Source: Sipunculus nudus
Taxonomy: Eukaryota; Annelida; Sipuncula; Golfingiida; Sipunculidae
Direction: 5' to 3'
DNA length: 64,000 nucleotides
Assembly (NCBI GenBank): GCA_026874595.1
Contig: CM049308.1
Span: forward strand, 77,424,124-77,488,123
Part shown: positions 12,261-22,800 of the stretch, piece by piece
Position numbering within the stretch: position 1 is the stretch's first letter
Layout: the number at the start of each line of letters is the position of its first letter
Notes under the pieces: model-generated
Databases searched by the model: none
Seen by the model: only the letters and a program-made list of their open reading frames with translations
Told to the model about the DNA's origin: nothing
Translations under genes and position numbers: made by a program

Positions 12261-15200
12261 GCGAATTTATTTCATTGGAAGTGTTTGTGGCGAAGATGGC
12301 CGAACGTTTTAGCCTAAATGCCGCCGTCTCGTTAAATCTGTAGCGTTTGTAATTTAAATTTGCCCGAACAAAGTGAATGACGAATCCAAGGCTGCTTTTC
12401 TAAGGGTGAACAGGAACTTTTTACCAGTGGTCATTTATGACGGCTACATGGCGGCAGAGAGTCCAGATTAGTACAATGAACATGCATCCTAAATGTACGC
12501 TTAGTTCTCCATAAATTAAGGTCTGTGTGGGGTTTTGCATGTACATTGTCACTGTTATAAACATAATAGAACCCCATAAATCATGAAGCCTTAAGCGACC
12601 ATACCGACTCAGCGGGAGCTAAAAAATGCGTTCAAGTATAAAAGGGAGGAAAAAAGGTTGTTATGGCCCTAATTCGTTTCCCCTTTCAGCTTCACTTTTT
12701 TTCTCTATTGTGATGGGAACAAACCATACATAATGGTACACTGTAATGACGTGAAGGCGACATCGTCGGTAAGTATTTGGAATGATAAACACCTCAATGG
12801 ATTTTACCCCAGAGCGCTTTCATATGGATAACAAGTTAAACCAACAAATGTACATTAAGCCTATATAATAGCAAACGAGGCCGGCATTGAACTGTTGACA
12901 CATGCCAACTATCTGTTACTAATGGGTCCAATGATACCATCGGTGACTAAATTGCGATGTCGCCATGAAAATTAATGTGCTGCAATAGGAGCACCGTATA
13001 TAAATATTGTACATTAGCGCAGGCATGTTAATCTTTCCTTCAGTTGTAAACGCTGGCCATTGAAAATGAAAGCGTTTAGTGTAACAATATTGTACTATTG
13101 TAGCAATAAGTATACAGGGTTGACCTCGGCTGTCTCATACACAGTAGGGTATTGAGGCAAGAAGTGACATGTGACGATAGGCTGTGCTCTCTGCGGAAGT
13201 GCGCTGTCACGAAGGCCCCTGGATTACAGTGACATAAACCAAAGTTGTTTGTTTTGTTCCTTAGAGCTTGTTATCTCCCCCGCTTGAAGGGCTGGATGAG
13301 TCGGAGCTAATCAAGCGAAGCCAATGGGTTGCTCTCCATTAACTTGTATGTCTCTAGGTATTTAATATAACATCGGCACCAGTCTAACTGAGAGAGCGAA
13401 CTCAATGGTATTTTTGACATGCGGGCACGCTTGTCAGTTTCATTGGCTGCAGAGCCGTGACAGAAATAGAAACGCTCCTGAAATGTACATTGGGGGATTC
13501 CACGCTTGTCAATTCCACTCCCTCTCCCCTGCTGTATAAATGAACAAACAAACACGACACTTTCATTTGTTTATATTGTAAGGGAACACCCTGTTGAATT
13601 CACTGATTCCATCCCAGATAATTAGCGGCCGACTTCCTAAGAACCGGCAGGGTCGGGCAATACAAACACGGCCCCATGCTCGGTGACTGACGGTTTTATG
13701 AGGGGGTAAAAAAGGAGACGCCATCATATTTTTTAAAAGGTCACGATTGACTGTTGTACTGCGTTCACCCGCAGACAGGCCCCTTTAACCAGCCATAATA
13801 AAATAGGCGGAGCAGAGGAAATGTCTGAGGGGGTCGGTTACTAACAAGACAACGGCACCGTCTGCTAAAAACAAAACCTGTTTATTTAATATCAAGTGCC
13901 TTGTGGAACTCCACAAGTTGATCTCAACAACAGATGTTGAAACAGTTGTAACTGTTGCAGAGCGATATGTTATTATACCTTATTTATTTAGTGGCATGTT
14001 TCACCTCTGGTTTTCTGTTTTCAGGACTGCAGAAAACTTTAAGGATATCGTACAAGGTTCACAGTAATATATATATATATATATATTACAGACATATGTA
14101 TACACAAGTTACACACAGGTACATAATACATATATATCAAAGTGTAAAAAAAATCGACAGATAAATGAAACGGCATTTTTATCGTAGACAACTTACATAA
14201 TTAATAAATCCATTGATAGCAACTGGCATCTTCCATTTTTATAAATACTATAGTATCGATAGTTGAGAGAAGTTTAAGAGTGATTGTCCACCAGTTTGTT
14301 GATACAACAAATTTATATTTATAATTACGGATTAATAGGCTAGCGGTCCCCGGAATACATAAATTATATAGAATGAGACGTACCAACGGTGTACCCTATA
14401 TACCGACACCCAACGTGCGCGATTTTGGCTTGATAGTCTGTATCGATATCCAACTTGAGACATTCTTGTTTTAGCCCACAACGAAATAAACAACGGTGCC
14501 TCAGGATAAAGAAATTAACCGCTATGCGTTATTTGATAAGAACAGAGAAATACGATACGAAGATACTCAAAGGCGCGAATCTATCTGCAGAGAGAGTTTC
14601 GCTGGAATTTGACCGTATCGGTATGGAGAACCCGGCGGGATAAACGCGGTCACAAAGATTGCAAATGATTTTAGGAAGTTCATATATTTCTATCTTACCC
14701 ACCTCAGCGGCAAGGAAGAGCGGAGAAACGTTAACTCACTCCGGCTTCTCTCCACATATATCTACCCGCGTGTAAAATTTGGCGTAACTCGAGGAGTTTC
14801 ACGAGACTTGAAGTACATGGGTCAGAAAAATGAAACCCAGACTTTTACTCTGCGAAAAGATCTCGATATCTCAGGTTGTGTCTTTACAAAACAAACACAA
14901 CCCGCCGAGACCAACAGCTGTATACTATATGATCGTTTCAAAACACAGACCGATCTCCATTTTTCTTTGAGACCACGCAGGGGGTATATATCGAAAGACG
15001 TAACAATGAAACCACACAAACAGAACCACGTTTTCAGTTGGATGTTGCTGGGGTGGTCATACATGTCAGGTACTTTAGACGAGGTTTCATGTATGGCTGG
15101 TCGAGACGAAAAATTTGTCGTCACAGCGGGTGAACATGACATCGGGAGACTTCCATAAATTGAATAAATCGGGAAGATTCATTAAAGTTTGATTTGACAA

Positions 15201-16120
15201 TCAATTTTAACAGATGTTTAATATGAGTGAGAAACAGATACACAGTCAGGCCGAGACAAAGAGTCAGAGAGAGACAGACGGACCGACAGGAAGAGACAGA
15301 CAGACGGGCAGACAGACAGAATATATGTCTGTGTGTGTGATCGTGCGTCCGTACCCTGGGACCGCTCATCTGCTGTTCTAATAATCAATTAAAATTAATA
15401 TTAAATAATCCAATCAGTCATGCCAGAATTAAAGTTTGTTTACTTAAGATTTTAAACAAAATCCGAGGGCAAAGTAATCCTTTAAAAGTGACATGCACAC
15501 CGGGTTTAAGACAATTAGTGGGTATTTTATAGCAGAGACAGTGAGGAGAAATAATCCGGCGAGACACGTTATGAGCCGTGGTCTGCCGGCCTCATCCTGT
15601 TAGCAGCTCTCCGTGATAGGTACCGGGACTGTCAGTTTTGCCTGCCAGGCTGGGGGCTGTAGCTTTTGGCTGTGGAGGTGAGCAAAAAGCAAGGATGAGC
15701 GGGCGAGCTGAACAGTTTGACAGGCAGTTAACTGATACGGACTGACGGCCTAGCGTGCCACCGTCACAACCTCCCGATCAGCTCCGCGAGAGGCCTCAGG
15801 ACAAGCGGGGATACTGTAACATTTGGAGATTGTTTTGCGCCCCTGAACAATATCATCCACATCAACCAGATTAGGAATTGACAGATTGCGTAGCCCCGGG
15901 ATACAAGCCGCGTCACTTTGCTGAAAATGAAGCGGTAATTGAATTTTCCCATAGACCTGACACTGATACAGGAATCGAACGTCAGAATCGAAGTGACGCA
16001 TCACGGACGCTCAGATGCAAAGCTCCCTTCCGAATCCCCTTTCGGGCCCCAAGGGGCTTCCCCCCACACTGTCGTTCTGGTGAAAAGTTGCGCCATGTGA
16101 TATATCTATATCTTGTTTAG
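12261..16120. other. Mixed-composition intergenic, no gene recognised
   Basis: This is a long non-repetitive stretch. The largest open frame (14808-15158, +, 116 codons) is overlapped by a 106-codon frame on the other strand and has no recognisable domain. A short AT run lies at 14067-14086 and a GACA-type repeat at 15253-15320. It may hold regulatory DNA, but I see no specific site. Confidence 0.5.
15253..15320. repeat. (GACA)n-type simple repeat
   Basis: Degenerate GACA/GACAGACG tandem repeats. Confidence 0.85.
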
Positions 16121-16834
16121 GAGAACTGTTGTTACAAATTCTGATATATCTTATATATTCCTGAATACGTTTAGGGTGTATTATATGGTAAAATCAAATT
16201 ATTGCATTATGTTACTTGTGTATTTCCCTATTTATAAAAAAATGATAATATAACAAAAACTTGAATGTATAGAAGGAAACTTAAAACTGGCACTTTTTCA
16301 GTAACTATGTATACACCTGTTGAACGAAATTGCGACTTTTAAAGGCAATTGTTTAAATAATTTTAGGATGAAACGAATATGTGATTAACCTCAATTATTT
16401 CTATAAAACAGGACATGAATCACGTGATTAAGTATAAAGGATCACGTGATTTTTAAAAACTGATCAAATGGGCTTTCCTTATGCATGTGGATGAAGGTTT
16501 ATGTTTGGGTCATTCGTGCATGTATGGGTGTGAGAGACTAAATATCTCACCGACACAGGCAATTCAACTTGTTTGATGCAGACACCCTTCACATTTCACA
16601 GAACCGGACTCACCATGGTAGGCCTGTGCTGGTTAAGGTTTTATGGGCATTAAAATTCAGACCCCATAATGCACCAAATACAACATGCAGTCAGCAGCGT
16701 AGGTATAAATGTAGTGAAGATGGTGATGTAATCCGTTCAAATACGTTGGAAAAGAATCGTGTCAAAACAAATTACATAAACACGGATACTTTTGGTGAGA
16801 ACTTCACGGAATAAGTAATTTTTTGTAAGCATGC
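16121..16834. other. AT-rich intergenic, no feature
   Basis: No gene, repeat or RNA signal is recognised. Two CACGTGAT words occur close together (16421-16450) without other support. Confidence 0.5.
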
Positions 16835-16838
16835 GCAT

Positions 16839-16994
16839 TGTTACGGGGTGACATAAAAGCGGACCGAACTGTCTCGCTAGTGAAGCTTGCTTTGCTAGCG
16901 AAGCGGTTGGTACGCCGGACTTGTGCACCACCGACATGGGTTCGAATCCCGGATCGGCCCAGTATTTTCCCCTGAACAATTTCTCTTCGTAACA
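16839..16994 (+). repeat. 5' LTR of TRIM, with tRNA-like A and B boxes
   Basis: The A box TAGCGAAGCGG is at 16896-16906 and the B box GGTTCGAATCC at 16939-16949. Their starts are 43 bp apart, as in a tRNA gene. The B box is an exact match to consensus. The acceptor stem is not conserved, so this is a tRNA-like promoter and not a functional tRNA gene. Confidence 0.8.
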
Positions 16995-16997
16995 AAA

Positions 16998-17010
16998 TGG
17001 GGGCTCGTCC
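16998..17010 (+). promoter_or_regulatory. Primer binding site, tRNA-Pro type
   Basis: TGGGGGCTCGTCC starts 3 nt after the 5' LTR. It is the same 13-nt start as the tRNA-Pro primer binding site known from gammaretroviruses, complementary to the tRNA 3' end including CCA. The next 5 nt do not match. Confidence 0.75.
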
Positions 17011-17113
17011 AACGTGACGGTAAATTTTGTGGCCCATGGAATAAGCTCACCAAAATGTTACTCCTGGGATAATTAGTATTATTCTGATAGCAGAACGCTC
17101 TTAATGGGGGGTG

Positions 17114-17255
17114 TGTTACGGGGTGACATAAATGCGGACCGAACTGTCGGTCGTTAAGCTTGCTTTACTAGCGAACGGTTGGTACGCCGGACTTGTGCAC
17201 CACCGAATCCCGGATCGGCCCAGTATTTTCCCCTGAACAATTTCTCTTCGTTACA
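17114..17255 (+). repeat. 3' LTR of TRIM, B box deleted
   Basis: It is highly similar to the 5' LTR but lacks about 10 bp covering the left half of the B box. It also differs by scattered substitutions upstream of the A-box region. The divergence indicates an old insertion. Confidence 0.8.
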
Positions 17256-17259
17256 GCAT

Positions 17260-18660
17260 GTGAAATGTAAACATAAGGTGTTTCCTCGAAATGTAATTAA
17301 TTTTGATTTTAATGTGTATTACTTAATAAAAGTAGACCTGGTCGTCCCACAGTGCCTATATTGACTGGAAAAAGCTTGTTTTGGGTAGAAACGACATCTG
17401 GCGGAAGGTTACACACACCCTTTTCAAGAATCAGGACCATACGGTAATTGAACCTGAAAACAAAATTATATTATATAGTTTGAATTTAGCTGCATACCGG
17501 CGTTTCCACTTTTAACAATCACTGGTATAAAAATACCGGTCGGTATTGAAAAAACGAATGAAGTCGTTAATACGTGTCTATGTTTATTATATTCAACCAG
17601 TGGGCTAGGTCAATATAATAAACATAGCGACAGCGACACCTAGCGGCATGTCATCGAGATTTTGGTCTCATATGTATAACGTACAAGGAACAACAAAGGC
17701 TTTCAGCAAGTGTGTTTTAACTTAACCTGGGTGTAATTTAAGTTCATTATGCGTTTCTCCTGATTTTTTTATTATTCGTATGCCCTCCTTGTATATATGG
17801 GATAGACAGCTATTAGTCAAACGGATCCTAATGCGACCGTTCCATAGAAATACGGGATATCGCTAATACCGATACTCTCGTGTGTGGGGGCAGTAAATGA
17901 CTACCTGCTTGAAAAACTGCAGGCAAACAACTATAGTGTCCCCTAGCGTCCAGCCTGACCAGCCAATTCATTCAACACAGCTGTGTGTGCACTATCAGTC
18001 ATTGATAGACGTTTTGCTAGTTTCCTTGAATTTGTCGCATACATTCTGGTACGAAACAATTTTAACCTCGTATTTATTTAAAGATCATATTAATTTATTA
18101 GAATCCATAGCGTATATATAAGCTAACACAGTTACGATTGTCAGTTTCGTCCGTGCTAATGAGTGTCCGGCTGAATCACGCTTGCCTGAATAAACGGGCT
18201 TCCGGCTGTTCCAGCCAGTCGTTTTTCCCCTCCATCAACACGAGAACCTGTATAAGCGATATTCTGTATTCATCATACAGTGAAGATTAGCCAAATAGTT
18301 CATCAGAGACAGTTGCACCCATATAAGTATTACTTTTTTTTTGTTTTCAGTTTTTTTTTTAAGATTTCTTTTTGGGTGGAGGCAATCGCCTCCATTTTTT
18401 AATGCTAACTTAACTATATGTATATGTACATCTGCAGAGTTCCATTCCGGTTTCGGACTACTTGACAGGGCAGTATCACACGCTTCCTCTCATTTTATAT
18501 CCTGGCGTCAGCCAAGCACGGTGACTACTGCACCTGCGGGCCCCCGGTGCATAACCATTCCCCTGCTTGGTCATACCATATTACCCGTTTGTGAGTGAAA
18601 CACGGCCGTTGGGCACGACCTGCCCATTCAGCCTGCAGAGCGTTCAACTTGGGTTGGGGG
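17260..18660. other. Intergenic, one long hairpin, no gene
   Basis: The notable item is a perfect 16-bp inverted repeat at 17578-17593 and 17612-17627 around an 18-nt loop. CTCF-like motifs are at 17391-17404 and 17633-17646. No gene is seen. Confidence 0.55.
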
Positions 18661-18668
18661 CCGATCGT

Positions 18669-18741
18669 GAAAAATCTCACCGCCTCGAACTCACGATCTC
18701 CCGGCTTCAAGTCCTGTGCTCTACCCCTGAGCCACAGAAGC
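18669..18741 (-). repeat. tRNA-derived SINE-like head
   Basis: On the minus strand there is an exact A-box match TGGCTCAGGGG (18724-18734) and a near-match B box GAGTTCGAGGC (18682-18692), starting 42 bp apart. A 4-bp D-stem, GCTC/GAGC, is intact. Anticodon and acceptor stems are degenerate, so this is more likely the head of a SINE, or a tRNA pseudogene, than a functional tRNA. The SINE body would extend towards lower coordinates; its end cannot be fixed. Confidence 0.55.
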
Positions 18742-18960
18742 CGGTTAAGTATAACTTTTGCAAAAACAGTTTTCAGTATTTTATATTTTCAATCCACTAC
18801 CATTTACCAAGAATATTGCTTGTCGGTAACTTGTATACACGAACAGACACAAGACCTGCATGAATCCTATAGCTTGCAGGCTTCCCTTGATTCTCAGCAG
18901 TTCCTGTTTCTTGTTTACAGTCAGTCTAATCGTAACACAAATTCCGTGAGGATCTGTAAT

Positions 18961-19498
18961 CTTAAAGGGGCCTATTCAGATATCTGGCGTCTATTAAATA
19001 AAGATAAACTCTTGTACCTTTAAGAAAAAAATAGCCAAAAAGCGCCTATCCCATGTTGCACACCCTCTCCGTTTTGTTTATGTTTACTAGTTGATAACAT
19101 ATTAGGGGCCCGCCAAAATGGCCACTGGTGGTAATCAAAAAACATGCAACAAAGACATTTGGAGACAAATCAGACGAACCAGGGTTTACAAATGACAACA
19201 GATTACGTTGCTGCATTCTCACCAGCGACAACTGGTGACCTTACTACTACTTCCGCTCATGCGCAATCAACCACCTTCGTTTAAATGGGGTTTTTTATCT
19301 GCTTGTCAAAATGGGCCAACGTATCGTATTTGTAACAGCTTTGTTGAAAAACAAGATCATACCGCCATGACACGGCCATTATAGGAACCTTTCTTATATC
19401 TATGGAAAGATTTAAATACAGTTTATTAATATGTATGCAGAGTAAGCAAAAAAAAAGCACCAAATAAGACAGGTAAAGATAGCTGCATGGCTTTAACG
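18961..19498. mobile_element. Non-autonomous inverted-repeat element, copy A
   Basis: Starts CTTAAAGGGGCCTATTCAG and ends ...AGGTAAAG...GGCTTTAACG. It aligns along its length with 49697-50180. Shared internal landmarks are GGGGCCCGCCAAAAT, CAACAAAG, a CATTTGG/CATCTGG block and a TTGTTGAAAAACAA block. It has no coding capacity. The ends are rough inverted repeats, so a MITE-like DNA transposon is likely. The family is unassigned. Confidence 0.6.
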
Positions 19499-21069
19499 GA
19501 TATAAGGTAGTTCGAAGCCAGGGTTTATACTTCTGTACAAACACATAAAATATACAGGCAAACAATATTTTTAGCGCCCAGTAAAGGGGATTTTTATACA
19601 AAATTTTTAATTGAAAACTGTTGAAGCCAATATTTATAGGGATGTTCCATGATAGGCAGAAATATGTCGGTGGAAGATGTGTGTATGTAGATATTACCAC
19701 AGCGACTTTAGGCAGCTGTTATATGCCTTTAAATCATTTATAATGTATAGTTCGATATAAATGCATACGGGGCCGAGTCACGGCTTACGGGACCTTGGGT
19801 TATCTTTGTTTCTGCTTTAACACCCCATCGTCTCTTATTTAGGGTTCGAACACGGCATTTCAAATTGAACATGTATCGGGCAGGACCTCAAGACCGGCTT
19901 CTTCTCACACCGAGCGCTTGGCGATTTTGTTTGTGGTTAATGACATATCTGGCTGGCCTGGCGAATGTTGCAGAGGGCACAGCGAGCGGGGATCCTTTCC
20001 TAATTTAATTCCAGCCGCTTTGGCACACACAGAGCGCTGCGTCGTGATAGGGCCTGAATCGTGCTTTCTGGTTGAAATTCAATTTACGTCCGCTTCTGTG
20101 AAGTCAAACATACACACGGGCTGACACCCGCCTATGATATCAAGCCAAATATAATTGTGTTCCATAGGCGATGTTATTTGTTTTGAATTCTATCCAATTT
20201 AGCGGCGAAAAGGCGGACTAAAGTGATGATGGCTTATGAGGTGTTCCCGTGTTGTGAAGTCCTCGCTCCCGCCGGTCTGGGGGGACTAATGTTTTGCTGG
20301 AGCTCTATGAGATTACTGCGCCGGTCGACGGATAGACGCAGCCACGCACAGCCCGGCCTGGTCGATATGTGATGGATACTTTCAACCTAGTTGACTCCCT
20401 TTTGGAACCACAATAAAAGCACAGAAAGGTTGGACACTAGAGAGGGGTCGCTAAAATGAGTGCGCAAATAAAAATTTCACAAGCCATGGCTGGGTTGTGA
20501 CAACAGCGCTTTAGTGTATAGTGAGACTACTTTCTGGTTTTTGGCGCCAACACTCTCGCCAAAATACATCTCGTCTGATCGTGATTTGGGGGGGGGGGGG
20601 GTTAATTAAGGACCCTGGTTTATAAACATTTTCTTTAATTCAAGACCGGGGTCTTTTATCCACACGGGTCTATTAGAGGTTTATGGGACATTTCTGTATA
20701 GGATGAAAAAAAAACACACGTTTCGTTAATACACGTTTTCCTCATGTTTTACAGCATGCAGGGAATAGACCATTATGTATCTGTAATTGTTTCGATATAT
20801 ATTCAGATTGAAAGTCAAGACAATCCAATATCCTGGAAAATTTAAAACATAAACACGGCTTTGCGGGTCAATTTAAATATTATACTTAAACGTTTAAGTT
20901 TACATATACGATAGGTTGGAAATATCAAAAAATGATATTATGGTTTTAGATATATTCCGGGACATGACAATTAAAAAGTGATTTTAAACAATCGGAAAGG
21001 ACCAGCACACATCGAGGACCGACCACGTAGTTGTCGTACAGTATAGTTTCTTTGATTTTCATATTCTTT

Positions 21070-21108
<39 letters not shown>

Positions 21109-22800
21109 TATAAATGTGTGTGTATCTGAAACTATCAACCGGCACACTTTAAAAAGAAATTTACATATTCATCCAATGGTTATATTTCTAGAACTAAAAA
21201 TATATATGCCTGCATGAAAAGAGCTTTTCTATTTTTTTTTTTTTTTTTTTTTTGCGTGATATATTTTAACTTCGTGTTCATTTTCCGTATGTCACGTAAT
21301 CACAAATATAACAAAGTTTATCAAACGTGTAGCTTATTTTAAAGCTACCTACATGTGAATGGATACATATACATAAACATTATGACACATTACATATTTA
21401 AACAAATAATTTCTAGAGTTCGTTGACATCTTCCAGTAATAGAAAAGGTTAAATCAAAGAAGGCGGAGTTCGGGCACTATAGGGTTCATTTCTTTTTTTT
21501 TTTTTTTCTCTCTCTCTCTCCTTTTCTTCGGGGAAATGACCCAGGCATTTAAGCCAGGATGCCAGTTGTCAGTGGAGGTTGTCTTTGTTCTCGCCTGTGT
21601 TCCGGATCTGTCTTGGTCTCGCCGCCAACTGCCTTCCTGGGAGCGATTTTGGCATCAAGAGTAACGCGATACAAAACACAAGTATCGATTCATCGCCCCG
21701 GGTCAGCGCTTACCGCAAATGGAAGCTGTGCCGTAAACTCCTGGGACTCGACCGCCGCCATCCACGGCCCTCGCCGGAGTCCTTATTGATATTTCTTAAT
21801 AACTGTGGAACACATCATTTGCCAACTATAATGTGGATTATGATTGGCAAATGAGCAATCGCAAGCATGTGTCAGGACGATCCGACCCAGAGACTAACGT
21901 TAATGGCTTAAGCGGACGGCAAGGGTATAAGAAAACTTAAACGTCTTAACAGTGTGCCGACCTAGTATTTACTTTATAAATGGTGCCAGCTATATATTAA
22001 TTGATAGATTTAAAATTTAATTTCCGTCAACTTCTTCATTTGACTTTTTTGTTAAATTTATTAAATTAACAAATTACATTAATACAAAATATTGTTAGTT
22101 TTACATGACCATAGGTTTCCACAACACGGTGTCTTTAAAATCACGGTGTCACGTTTATTGCAGATACCGTAACCTGCTAGCACGCTCGCACACACACACA
22201 CACAAACGCACGCACGCACATTCATAGTGGTATTTATTAATATTGTTATTTTGATTTTAAGTAATTCAGTCATGTTTTAGAAATTCGGTCTTTTGTCATT
22301 TCTTTTAAACGGAGGATGAAATAAATCACCAACATTCCTGCAGCGTCCATTTTGACTTCACGGTTTTGTTTCATCACCTAAGCAGCGTAAGGATAAATGT
22401 TTCACCAGAATATTTCTTGGAGCGGGGTATAAAATTTTGTTCAAACTTAAGTCATCTACATATCTCCTTAAATTAAATTAACAGATGGCCTATCCGCTTT
22501 GCCGATTGGTGGAAATTGCTTTTCTTCTTAGTGGTCAATTAAATAATTTCTTAGAATTTTTTTCCCGCAAAACTAGCGACAATTATCGATGGTGACTGGT
22601 ACTGAATGCTCGGGTCCGATACATAAATAAAGAAACACCATATTCACACATTTAGAAGTCATAATAACTGCTTTATCTGTAATGACGAGCTCTTAAACTG
22701 ATAAAACCCTGGCCACATTACCTCTTGTTCGTACATATTGTAAAATATACTCATTGACAATGGGAGACGATCGGTAATGCGCATCCCAGTGAGAAATGTG
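19499..22800. other. Intergenic, no gene recognised
   Basis: The stretch 19740-20560 has balanced composition, and 20590-21440 is AT-rich with a poly-G run (about 20588-20602), a (TA)n run (21073-21102) and a T-run (21231-21253). A T-run plus CT repeats lies at 21491-21521. Overlapping open frames at 21559-21854 show no domain. A CA repeat is at 22189-22204. Confidence 0.5.

Larger units (their letters stand above)
16839..17255 (+). mobile_element. TRIM (terminal-repeat retrotransposon in miniature), complete
   Basis: A complete 417-bp element. It has two LTRs (16839-16994, 156 bp; 17114-17255, 142 bp) that begin TGTTACGGGGTGACATAAA and end TTCGTAACA or TTCGTTACA, so each has TG...CA ends. 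The flanks carry a 4-bp target-site duplication GCAT (16835-16838 and 17256-17259). The 119-bp internal part starts with a primer binding site and ends with a short G-rich purine tract (about 17103-17113). No gag, pol or other coding capacity exists, so it must have moved using enzymes supplied in trans, probably from a Ty3/gypsy-like relative. Length, ends and PBS fit the TRIM class. Most unusually, the LTR contains a tRNA-like Pol III promoter. Confidence 0.85.

Noticed and set aside
14808-15158. 116-codon + frame containing a trypsin-like phrase (VTAGEHDI), overlapped by a 106-codon - frame
   Set aside because: The resemblance is limited to eight residues. No catalytic His/Asp/Ser context or cysteine pattern follows.
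16889-16960. Functional tRNA gene in the TRIM LTR
   Set aside because: A and B boxes are fine, but the acceptor stem does not pair and the sequence recurs within a second LTR.
18595-19023. 142-codon + frame, the longest in this part
   Set aside because: It runs antisense through the tRNA-like SINE head and into the start of the miniature element.
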